This document shows positions 1 to 6,563 of a stretch of 26,656 nucleotides of DNA, one piece after another. The stretch's first letter is position 1. Each line of letters begins with the position of its first letter. The stretch is from a virus. Below the pieces are notes generated by a model. That model saw only the letters and a list, made by a program, of their open reading frames with translations. It was not told the origin of the DNA and searched no databases. Position numbers and translations under genes: made by a program. The stretch spans positions 1-26,656 of the IMG/VR virus record IMGVR_UViG_3300031278_000388; one strand, 5' to 3'.

Positions 1-39
1 GGATTCGAACCGCCAACCAATGGCTTATGAGACCATTAG
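1..39 (-). other. Attachment-site core: 3' half of a CAT-anticodon tRNA
   Basis: Read on the minus strand, this segment gives a 5-bp anticodon stem (ATGGT/GCCAT) around the loop CTCATAA. A short variable loop follows, then the T arm with GGCGG and TTCGAAT. The acceptor end lies left of the window. The anticodon is CAT, and the loop is the type seen in elongator tRNA-Met (a tRNA-Ile2 is also possible). To the right, where the D arm and 5' acceptor strand should be, the sequence is AT-rich and not tRNA-like. This is therefore only the 3' part, as left by integration of an element into a tRNA gene. The complete tRNA is predicted at the other end of the element. Confidence 0.75.
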
Positions 40-53
40 TTTATTAACTTATT

Positions 54-1001
54 TTAATCTAACCACGTATACATTTCGTGGGCGGATGAGAGTTCTCTCT
101 CGTTGGCGGTTCCATAAATATCCCCCGTGACATTGACACTGCTGTGACCGGCAAGCTGGGAGGCTAAGGATAATGGCATACCATTGTTGAGCCATCCTCG
201 TATAGCCCCATGACGGAAATTGTGCGGATTGAATCCTTTTTCTATTCCGCATTGCAAAGCCAAGCGCTTTAAGATTTGATAAATACCGGCTTCCGAGAGT
301 TTTTTGTAAAATCCCCGAGATTTTCTTGAGCCCAAGAATACAGCTTCTAAGGAATCAGCGTGAATTTCTTCATCCTGAGGTTTTTGAACTATCGTTGATG
401 AGAGGGCAAAGGCTGTTCGATCCCCAAAGAACACCGTGCGCTTTTTTGCACTTCCACCTTTCCCCTTTTCAAAGACAATCGCTCGATTGTTATTCAGATC
501 AATATTCTCGATCTTGAGATGGGTTAATCCCCCCACCCTGCAGCCGGTATCGGCGAGGAAGAGGACAATAGCGAGATCACGGACGCAGGATTTTTCTGCG
601 GCGGCAATAATCTTGGCCAGATTCACTTTACTAATGCCTTTACGAGCAAGATCGGGCTTAGGCGGCATTTTCAGCCTTTGCGCTGGATTGTAATCAAGCT
701 TCTCATCTTCATAGAGCCATTTGAAGAAACGCTTAGCACATCTCACATACTGGCGAATGGTGTAAGGGGAAAGTTTACCCTTCACCTCAGGGCGGTATTT
801 GTGGTTCTTGTATTTGACTTCTCGCTTTGAGAGCGATGTGCGCCAATAGCGCAAATCATCGAGGGATACTTCTGAGATTTCTTTATCCCCCAAGATCTTG
901 ATCAATGACGGCAGCCGATTATCATAGAACTTGATCGTCGAGTCGGATACCACGCCGTACATAGACATGTAGAAGATTTCCAACGCACTTGATAACCGCA
1001 T
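54..1001 (-). CDS. int: Tyrosine recombinase/integrase of the element
   Basis: A 315-residue site-specific recombinase with an N-terminal SAM-like core-binding domain (about residues 15-110) and a C-terminal catalytic domain. The catalytic set is complete: R155 in TGCRVGGL, a hairpin lysine near residue 180 (EKGKGG), H260-x-x-R263 in PHNFRH, H286 in LAGHSS and nucleophile Y296 in GDIYG. The start at 1001 is chosen because AAGGA lies 8 nt upstream. A longer open frame to 1100 exists but adds a non-conserved N-terminus. The gene ends 15 bp from the tRNA fragment, the normal position for an integrase acting on that site. It should catalyse integration and excision. It is transcribed toward the attachment site and divergently from the two plus-strand genes. 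Confidence 0.95.
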   Translation of the reverse strand: MRLSSALEIFYMSMYGVVSDSTIKFYDNRLPSLIKILGDKEISEVSLDDLRYWRTSLSKREVKYKNHKYRPEVKGKLSPYTIRQYVRCAKRFFKWLYEDEKLDYNPAQRLKMPPKPDLARKGISKVNLAKIIAAAEKSCVRDLAIVLFLADTGCRVGGLTHLKIENIDLNNNRAIVFEKGKGGSAKKRTVFFGDRTAFALSSTIVQKPQDEEIHADSLEAVFLGSRKSRGFYKKLSEAGIYQILKRLALQCGIEKGFNPHNFRHGAIRGWLNNGMPLSLASQLAGHSSVNVTGDIYGTANERELSSAHEMYTWLD

Positions 1002-1077
1002 GACCCCTGTCCTTCGATGAAGTGAAAGACCTTGCTGCAAACAAAAAGCAGCCAGGTGTTGACCAGCCGCTTTGCGG

Positions 1078-1132
1078 ATGCGTACCCGTTCAAGACGCAT
1101 GGGTCCTCAGGTGTTGCACCACTTGGGGACCC
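1078..1132. promoter_or_regulatory. Two adjacent hairpins in the divergent int promoter region
   Basis: The 173-bp gap between the integrase start (1001) and the next plus-strand start (1175) holds two abutting inverted repeats. ATGCGT (1078-1083) pairs with ACGCAT (1095-1100). GGGTCC (1101-1106) pairs with GGACCC (1127-1132) around an inner GGTG/CACC stem. There is no T-run typical of a terminator. They could bind a regulator or excisionase, or shape the 5' leader of the plus-strand transcript. The function is inferred only from position. Confidence 0.35.
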
Positions 1133-1174
1133 AAAATATTCAATTTCCAAAATTATATCATAAGGGAGGCTCCA

Positions 1175-1759
1175 ATGGAATATCCAAAAGCGATTCAATT
1201 TGCAAATTCATTACTCAGAGAAATTCAACCCTATTGTAGGAAAGTAGAGATCGTCGGGGATATCCGACGCCGATGTAAAGAAGTGAAGTCTATAGAAATT
1301 CTAGCTGTATCACGAGAAGAAGAAGTGTTCAACCTCTTCGGTGAAAGTGTGACAGCTTACTTAATCATTGAGGATTGGGTTCATTCGTGTGGATTGAATT
1401 TTGCCAAGAATGGTGCTAAGTATAAAAATTTCATTTGGAATGGTGATTGGATCAATCTTTATCTGACCAGCCCTTATCAATGGGGATTACATACTCGAAG
1501 AGTGCTTCGCATGGCATTAAGGACGGGTAATCCTCATTATGCTTCATGGCTGGTCACACCCAAGAGAAAAGGCGGTGCGCTGCCAGGGATGATGTGTGTG
1601 AAAGATGAGTGGTTATTGTGCAATAATAAGCAGATTGTCACACAAACAGAAGTTAATTTCTATGAAGCTATTAATGTTGATTGTATCTCGAAGAGTGCTT
1701 CGCAAGACCGGAAGACCGCAACGAGAAAGTATGGGGTAGATGACCGATGTTCACCTTAG
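1175..1759 (+). CDS. DNA polymerase beta-like nucleotidyltransferase fold protein, catalytic residues lost
   Basis: 194 residues starting at an ATG with AAGGGAGG 5 nt upstream. Residues about 25-48 (VEIVGDIRRRCKEVKSIEIL) align by eye with the polymerase X palm motif, normally VxxxGSxRRxxxxxxDxDxL. Here the two metal-binding aspartates are Ser and Glu. The third aspartate (IDI/VDL in active enzymes) appears to be Asn in WINLYL. The region after that (RTGN..YASWLVTPKRKGG..P....VKDEWL) resembles the C-terminal part of phage-borne polymerase-beta-like proteins. It is therefore probably a non-catalytic derivative, perhaps DNA binding or regulatory. Two copies of a short palindromic repeat sit inside the reading frame (1493-1510 and 1687-1703). 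It overlaps the next gene by 13 bp, suggesting co-transcription. Confidence 0.65.
   Translation: MEYPKAIQFANSLLREIQPYCRKVEIVGDIRRRCKEVKSIEILAVSREEEVFNLFGESVTAYLIIEDWVHSCGLNFAKNGAKYKNFIWNGDWINLYLTSPYQWGLHTRRVLRMALRTGNPHYASWLVTPKRKGGALPGMMCVKDEWLLCNNKQIVTQTEVNFYEAINVDCISKSASQDRKTATRKYGVDDRCSP
1493..1510. repeat. Short palindromic repeat inside the polymerase-beta-like gene, copy 1
   Basis: The sequence ACTCGAAGAGTGCTTCGC has a perfect palindromic core (ACTC-GAA-GAGT) followed by CTTCGC. The same unit recurs in intergenic DNA at 5732-5748 and, slightly changed, at 6380-6396, so it is a dispersed element. Here it is read in frame as part of the HTRRVLR segment, between two stretches that look conserved. 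Confidence 0.7.
1687..1703. repeat. Short palindromic repeat inside the polymerase-beta-like gene, copy 2
   Basis: CTCGAAGAGTGCTTCGC, identical over 17 bases to the copy at 1493-1510 without its first A, lies in the last 25 codons of the gene. It encodes part of the SKSASQD segment. The C-terminal tail that follows looks unconserved, so the insertion may have extended or replaced the original terminus. Confidence 0.65.
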
Positions 1760-2352
1760 CCACATTACGAGCATTGAAAGGCGCGCCATTGAGCATTGTC
1801 ATCGCAATGTTGATCGTCAATCAACCTGTAGGAGAAAATTGGTTGTGCAGCATTACGGGTTACAGCCAAAACACCATCCGGAAAGGGTGTCAATTTCTCA
1901 TTGAAACACAAATGATCAGAAGAAATGAACGTTACCATGGTTATGCATTAATAAAAGGCGCCATGCAACTCCCCCTAGGCATGGCAGAGATCGGGGAGCG
2001 TCATAAATTGACGCTCCCCTCAGTTACTACTACTACTGCTTTTAATAGGTATGAAAAAGAAAATAATGAAGAGAATGCAGTAGAAGTAAGAGAGCGAGCG
2101 TCAAAAAATGACACTCGACTTGTTCTACTCTACAGCGCGGGGATCATGGAACCCACAGCTTCAAGATTATTAGAAAATTCTTGGGTTACACAAGACTATC
2201 TTGAGGCTCATATTGAAAAAGCGAATGAAGAAAATACACCAGTTGCATTACTGATACATAGAATTAGATCTCATGACCCTAAACCGAAAAATGGCCTTGG
2301 ATGGAAAAGTCCTGAAAGTTATCGAGAAAGTTGGTTTGGGTCTAAGAATTAA
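1747..2352 (+). CDS. Winged-helix-like protein, possible replication or regulatory protein
   Basis: 201 residues. Residues about 1-65 are predicted helical with a pattern typical of a winged helix: a first helix with LRALKGAP, a recognition-helix candidate (SITGYSQNTIRKGCQFLIE) and a wing (IRRNERYHGYAL). The middle is low-complexity and acidic (TTTTA, then a Glu/Asn-rich stretch). The C-terminal third is a second helical segment (RLLENSWVTQDYLEAHIEKA). I do not recognise a specific family. An HTH followed by a short second domain is common in replication-initiation or repressor proteins of small elements. It overlaps the upstream polymerase-beta-like gene and meets the minus-strand virion operon tail to tail, with overlapping stop codons at 2349-2352. 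Confidence 0.5.
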   Translation: MFTLATLRALKGAPLSIVIAMLIVNQPVGENWLCSITGYSQNTIRKGCQFLIETQMIRRNERYHGYALIKGAMQLPLGMAEIGERHKLTLPSVTTTTAFNRYEKENNEENAVEVRERASKNDTRLVLLYSAGIMEPTASRLLENSWVTQDYLEAHIEKANEENTPVALLIHRIRSHDPKPKNGLGWKSPESYRESWFGSKN

Positions 2353-3887
2353 AGAGACTTTATAATCAACCTATCAAAAGCAGGGAAATATTCTGCGCTT
2401 TCAATGAAGCAAGCGGGGATACGATTGCGGTCCCAGGGCAGACTGACGCGGGTTGTGGCGGCAAGCCTGGCGAAGCGGCCTACGGGCGGCAAGTAAGATG
2501 GAAGCTGAACCTGGTGCTTCGTGAAAAAACGAGATTTTGCGTCAATATAAATATCGGCTTCATCGGGATCTGGCTGTTCGTAGAATTTGAGAAAGCGTTC
2601 TGGTGTGACCGTAGCCAAAACCCATCTTCTATTGGAGGTTCCAACTTTCATCAGCGCTTCGATCTCTTTTAAGCAATTATTCCCATTATTGCGATAGGGT
2701 GAAGTTTGAATATCGGTTGTCAAACCCAGGATTTTCTCAAAGAATTGATCACCAGCAGAAGCGATGCTGGCCATTTGCGACCCGGTATCTGAGAGACAGA
2801 CAAATCGGAAATATAAATCTGGCTTCGTCCCGGGTGAGGTCCCAGAAGGAAGCCGAGACCATGTGGTGGTTGTTTGGTTGTAATAAGCTCCATGTCGCCA
2901 AAGCTGAGGAAAGCTCATATTTTCATCTGTCTTAATGTAAAAATAATTGGACGCGTTGACTGACCAGGGGTTCAACACAACCCAGTAAACAGTATCTGCC
3001 GAAAGAGAAACAGGCGATGAATATGTAAAGCGAATCCAGGTATATTTTGAAGAATTAATCAGAGATGATGAAACAGGATCGGAGGTTGCGAGATGAGTTC
3101 CTGGAACATTAGAAATTTGATTATAAAGTCGAGCAACAATATGAGTTGAGGGGGAGCCCTCAGAACGAAGGCGAAAATAAACATATTTGAGATTGACATT
3201 TGAACCTGGCTTAAAAGACTGACCAACGAAACGATGAGCATTGGAATCGCCAAAGGCAAAAATGCCAGGCCCGGGGCCATAGTTGGCATAGAAGCCATCA
3301 AGGTTTTGGTAATTGAGCCAGGTGAGAGTTTTAAACCAACCGGAGCAATGAAGCTGAGCGTGAACCTCGCCAGACTTGGCGCGCTGGGAAAGCTCAGAGA
3401 AGGGCCAAGCGTGAGCGGAGAGGAAGGTATCCCTTAAAGCATTGGCAAAATCCTCATCAAGATCCATCTCATGAATAACCGTTTCTTTGATCCCAAATTC
3501 TGACTGGGACTGGGGATTATTGATGGGGGTCGTTTCAAGCTGATCTGCAAGTTTGTTATCCGGTGAGATAAAGGAATATGTGACTGTGACTCGGTTGAAA
3601 AGGTTCGCCAAGGATACTTTGACCTGAACATTTTCCAGGAAAATGAGTACCTCATCGACAAAGCCCCACCAAACAGGGGTATTTTGATGATCATGTATCG
3701 TCACTGCGTAACGAAGAGCGGATGTTAATTCCAACAGATTATTGATCTGACCATCAGCGTGAATGACAGCTTGTTCGGGACCGCCAAAGGCGGACCAGCT
3801 CATGCGCTCGGGCAATAAACGGATTGAGGGCAGGAAGGGGCCGGAGAAATCACGGCGGAGAAAAGAAACAAATAGCGTTTGAGTCAC
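2349..3887 (-). CDS. Tail-hub-like virion protein with a choice-of-anchor R-like beta-sandwich insert
   Basis: 512 residues, last gene of the virion operon. Its ATG overlaps the previous stop in an ATGA arrangement, so translation is coupled. Residues about 55-105 (YAVTIHDHQNTPVWWGFVDE, then a NRVTVTYS segment) resemble the beta-barrel of siphovirus tail-hub proteins, and residues about 410-512 (WVLATVTPERFLKFYEQP) look like the continuation of that fold. Between them, about residues 205-365, lies a beta-rich block (GQSFKPGS, IVARLYN, SADTVYWVVLNP, LYFRFV). This block resembles the carbohydrate-binding-like choice-of-anchor R domains. The likely role is at the distal end of the particle, possibly in receptor or glycan binding. 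The assignment rests on pattern recognition only. Confidence 0.5.
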   Translation of the reverse strand: MTQTLFVSFLRRDFSGPFLPSIRLLPERMSWSAFGGPEQAVIHADGQINNLLELTSALRYAVTIHDHQNTPVWWGFVDEVLIFLENVQVKVSLANLFNRVTVTYSFISPDNKLADQLETTPINNPQSQSEFGIKETVIHEMDLDEDFANALRDTFLSAHAWPFSELSQRAKSGEVHAQLHCSGWFKTLTWLNYQNLDGFYANYGPGPGIFAFGDSNAHRFVGQSFKPGSNVNLKYVYFRLRSEGSPSTHIVARLYNQISNVPGTHLATSDPVSSSLINSSKYTWIRFTYSSPVSLSADTVYWVVLNPWSVNASNYFYIKTDENMSFPQLWRHGAYYNQTTTTWSRLPSGTSPGTKPDLYFRFVCLSDTGSQMASIASAGDQFFEKILGLTTDIQTSPYRNNGNNCLKEIEALMKVGTSNRRWVLATVTPERFLKFYEQPDPDEADIYIDAKSRFFTKHQVQLPSYLPPVGRFARLAATTRVSLPWDRNRIPACFIESAEYFPAFDRLIIKSL

Positions 3888-5221
3888 AATAACCTGATGC
3901 GCTTTCGATAGTATGCCCTGAGTGTGGATGTCCGAAGGATATCCACCTGATGAGCGGTATTGGATAGGACAAAGAACAGGCGGTTATATTCCCCTGGGAA
4001 AAGTAATAAGGGTCCGCCCTGGCGAAGGTAGCCAACGGCTTCTGAGCCGATGGTCGGATAGCGAATGTTGTGCTTTTCATAGAAACTGTCATCAACAAGA
4101 ACGGCGTCCTCCATGAGCGTGAAGAAACCAAGAAAGGTGGCTGAGGTGTCCAAAGGGAGTAAGAGAAGGTTATCCACATCGATCTGATGGGTTCCTGATG
4201 CTTGGCGCTGTGCGAAAATGGCAAGATCGATATGGTGCGGAAGGTTTTCGTTGAGCAAAGGCACGGGGGGAATGCGGAGGGGTGGGAAAACAAGGTATTG
4301 ATAAGACGGGTCAGCATAGACGGCTTCGCCTTCCCAAAGGACAAGAGTGCCTTTTAGAAGTTTGGCTTTCAGATAGAGATCGGAATAGGCCTGCGGGTTA
4401 TAAAGGTGCAAGATGGGACGGTAGGCTCGGCCAGAAAATAACTGAACATCAGCATTAGTGAAGGTCCAGGAACCTAAATCCGACCAGGATGTCGCAGACC
4501 AATTGAGCCGACGAAAATATTCATTGATAGCGTTCGGGCTGTAAAGTAAAGATCCGCCCATAAACTCAGGCGCGAGACAAAAGAAAATCTCATGATCGTC
4601 ATTAGTTGGATGATGGTAAAGGCCGGTGAATATATCCTGAACCTCATCGGTATCATACGAATTTTCAAGTTCAAAACGGATGGGCGAAGGGAGAGCGGAG
4701 TCAATATTCTCTGGTTTTATAAGGACTGAGGAATCATGGCCTGCGTGAGCGTCCGTGTGGTTGAAAAGCGGGATGCCGCCTGTGACATCCTCCCCATTGC
4801 GATTGGTAAGAGGCAATTCAATTTGATCCGAGTCAAACCAGTTGGGGCGAGTGAAATGAAGTGTAGCTTGTAAGGAACCGGTATGATGGGTCGTATATCC
4901 GGAAGTGTTGAAGATGAGAAAAGGATTGGTAATGGGGCAATAAAAATAGATCCCGTCAGCTTCGGGTTGAAAACGCAGCATTTGAGGAAAAGGATAGCCG
5001 CCCTGGGCATGAAGAATAGAGCGGGAAATCACATTTTCCAGAAGCGCCAAGGCGGCTGATATTTGAGAGGGCGTGCCCTCTAAATATAAGTCAATCTTAT
5101 CACCTACATAATTTTCCGGACAAGATGAAGGCGCGTAAGCGGCGCGAAGGAAGGGGGCTGACACCGACACGCCATGGATAATCGTCCAGGAGGATATGTC
5201 TCCAATAGCAATCTGGTTCAT
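3884..5221 (-). CDS. Distal-tail-like beta-rich virion protein
   Basis: 445 residues, coupled to both neighbours by 4-bp overlaps. The N-terminal 160 residues follow a pattern I associate with phage proteins near the tail tip: a helix with ISAALALLENVISRSI, a beta strand ending in YFYCPI, then LHFTRPNWFDSDQIELPLTN. The RPxW...LPLTN..G.xVTGG signature is typical of such virion proteins. The remainder is a beta-sandwich-rich region with WSDLGSWTFTNADVQLFSGR, consistent with a jelly-roll. No signal peptide or membrane segment is seen. Position after the adaptor and before the hub-like protein supports a structural role. I cannot assign a named family with certainty. Confidence 0.5.
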   Translation of the reverse strand: MNQIAIGDISSWTIIHGVSVSAPFLRAAYAPSSCPENYVGDKIDLYLEGTPSQISAALALLENVISRSILHAQGGYPFPQMLRFQPEADGIYFYCPITNPFLIFNTSGYTTHHTGSLQATLHFTRPNWFDSDQIELPLTNRNGEDVTGGIPLFNHTDAHAGHDSSVLIKPENIDSALPSPIRFELENSYDTDEVQDIFTGLYHHPTNDDHEIFFCLAPEFMGGSLLYSPNAINEYFRRLNWSATSWSDLGSWTFTNADVQLFSGRAYRPILHLYNPQAYSDLYLKAKLLKGTLVLWEGEAVYADPSYQYLVFPPLRIPPVPLLNENLPHHIDLAIFAQRQASGTHQIDVDNLLLLPLDTSATFLGFFTLMEDAVLVDDSFYEKHNIRYPTIGSEAVGYLRQGGPLLLFPGEYNRLFFVLSNTAHQVDILRTSTLRAYYRKRIRLL

Positions 5222-5634
5222 GACTCATCCCACTCCCATTGAGAATAGGGCACGTCGGAAGAATTCTGATGAATTCGTGCTTTGATCCCTGCAAGGAGGG
5301 TTTGGAAGTGTTTCATCTGTTGCTCGGCCCAGCCGGCAAGGTGATCTGGGCGGTCTTGATCAGGGACGGCGTCATCGAAACGCCCTGAGACATGGAAGGC
5401 GAGGGCGTAAGCCACTGCGCCGGTTATCAGAGCGTGTTCATCCTCAGCTGGGAATGTGGTTTCTACGGCTTCATCGAGGCCGGAGAGGGTGAGAACAGCG
5501 CCAGAGACTCTTGAGATGTCAGATAGAGCGGAGCGGATGGATTCATCCAACAGTGTCAGTGAATAGATAAGGTTGGATGGGTCGGACAGACGGGTTGCGA
5601 GGTGGGTTCGGATGTCTGTGAGGGTTAGGGGCAT
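5218..5634 (-). CDS. Putative head-tail adaptor/connector protein
   Basis: 138 residues, mostly alpha-helical, with an N-terminal LTDIRTHLATRLSD and a following helix LLDESIRSALSDISRV. This arrangement is typical of the four-helix adaptor proteins that sit under the portal. A second helical half (ALITGAVAYALAFHVSGRFDD and AGWAEQQMKHFQTLLAGIKARI) completes the bundle. It lies downstream of portal and capsid and upstream of the tail-type genes, the normal place for a connector, and it overlaps the next start by 4 bp. The ribosome binding site is weak. Function is inferred from size, helicity and order. Confidence 0.5.
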   Translation of the reverse strand: MPLTLTDIRTHLATRLSDPSNLIYSLTLLDESIRSALSDISRVSGAVLTLSGLDEAVETTFPAEDEHALITGAVAYALAFHVSGRFDDAVPDQDRPDHLAGWAEQQMKHFQTLLAGIKARIHQNSSDVPYSQWEWDES

Positions 5635-5652
5635 GGGGACACTTTAGGTATT

Positions 5653-5764
5653 AGGAAAAGATTTTTTCACCACGAAGTACACAAAGAGCACGAAGGATTC
5701 ATTGATGATTGTCACGTGGGCAGCCTGGCGGCTCGAAGAGTGCTTCGCGACTGCCACACGTGAC
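5653..5764. repeat. Composite repeat: CCACGAAG element plus large palindrome with a nested mini-palindrome
   Basis: The intergenic gap 5635-5792 holds AGGAAAAGATTTTTT followed by CACCACGAAGTACACAAAG (about 5652-5697). After that comes an inverted repeat with outer arms GTCACGTG (5711-5718) and CACGTGAC (5757-5764). The loop of the inverted repeat contains a complete copy of the mini-palindrome (5732-5748). The same order is repeated at 6281-6412, on the other side of two small genes. Confidence 0.85.
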
Positions 5765-5792
5765 CTGCACACGCACGGGAATAATAGAATAC

Positions 5793-6035
5793 TTATATTG
5801 TGTCTGGTTTGCTCTTGCGGGCTTTTTTAGGCTTTGGGGGAGCTTCCTGTGGCGGTTCTGGTTTTTCCGCCTCTGGAAGGTCCCTTTTCTGCCAATCCTG
5901 ATGGGTAAAGCGGAATTTTTGACCTGTGGGGCCAATGACACAAAGGGCACCGGTTTCAGGATTGAAGGCGACATCCATGGGGGAACCACCGACAAGATCA
6001 GATATCTGTTTTTGAGTTGGTTGTTTATATGCCAT
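5793..6035 (-). CDS. Small phage protein, proline/lysine-rich C-terminus
   Basis: 80 residues from an ATG preceded by AAGGGG, 5 nt away. A GTG two codons earlier is less likely. The first 45 residues look folded (SDLVGGSPMDVAFNPETGAL, then VIGPTGQKFRFTHQDW). The last 30 are a charged, Pro/Lys-rich tail (EKPEPPQEAPPKPKKARKSK), probably disordered. It starts 3 bp after the holin-like gene, so the two form a pair, bracketed by composite repeats. I do not recognise the family. A small virion or lysis accessory protein is possible. Confidence 0.5.
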   Translation of the reverse strand: MAYKQPTQKQISDLVGGSPMDVAFNPETGALCVIGPTGQKFRFTHQDWQKRDLPEAEKPEPPQEAPPKPKKARKSKPDTI

Positions 6036-6037
6036 GA

Positions 6038-6241
6038 TCACCCCTTGAGTATAGAGTTATGTGAAAGACCATCTTCGATGCCGGTGCCGAGGATGTAGGC
6101 CACCAGGACATAGACCAGGCCGGTGAGCTGTTCTTCAGCGAGGGGGAATTCAGGCTGCCAGGCTTTGATGATGATCAGCACAAGGCCGATGAGGGCGGCC
6201 CAGAATTTACGGGAACTGAGAAGTTGTTTGAGTTTGGACAT
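6038..6241 (-). CDS. Holin-like small membrane protein
   Basis: 67 residues with AGGAG 7 nt before the ATG. A short basic N-terminus (MSKLKQLLSSRKF) precedes a hydrophobic helix (WAALIGLVLIIIKAW), a polar turn (PEFPLAEEQ) and a second hydrophobic segment (LTGLVYVLVAYILGTGI). Two membrane segments in a protein this short, in a phage operon that also encodes a lysozyme, suggest a holin that permeabilises the inner membrane for the GH25 enzyme. No experimentally known holin family is recognised for certain. It is separated from the lysozyme by the portal and capsid genes, which is unusual. Confidence 0.55.
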   Translation of the reverse strand: MSKLKQLLSSRKFWAALIGLVLIIIKAWQPEFPLAEEQLTGLVYVLVAYILGTGIEDGLSHNSILKG

Positions 6242-6269
6242 GGGTTTGCTCCTTAGTTAATAAGAGATC

Positions 6270-6560
6270 AGAAATAGTTTTTCACCACAAAGGACACAAA
6301 GAACACAAGGTTTTAAAGCGAGGGATTGCTTCACTTTGTTCGCAATGACAAGAATTTTTGTCACGTGGGCGGCCTGTTGCTCGAAGAGTGCTACGCGACC
6401 GCCACACATGACCTACGCTTGTGAAGAGGAGAAAAGCAAGGGTTTGCGAAATCATGGGATTGCTTCACTTTGGCAAGCGGCTCCTGCCGCGTTGCACTGC
6501 GCTGATGCGCCTTGAGGGCGCTCAGCTTGTCGCAACCCTCTGACGAGGGCGGGTGACAGG
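6270..6560. repeat. Repeat-filled gap between capsid and holin-like genes
   Basis: The 322 bases from 6242 to 6563 contain no gene. They hold a CCACGAAG-type repeat (about 6281-6310) and a large palindrome with arms GTCACGTG (6360-6367) and CACATGAC (6405-6412) enclosing a mini-palindrome variant (6380-6396). There is also a segment (6505-6531) that matches 24 of 27 bases of a stretch inside the large terminase gene (11421-11447). This is the second half of the pair of composite repeats that brackets 5793-6241. Confidence 0.8.
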
Positions 6561-6563
6561 AAG

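Noticed and set aside
1-80. Complete tRNA gene
   Set aside because: Only the anticodon arm to T arm can be drawn. The region where the D arm and 5' acceptor strand should be is AT-rich non-tRNA sequence.
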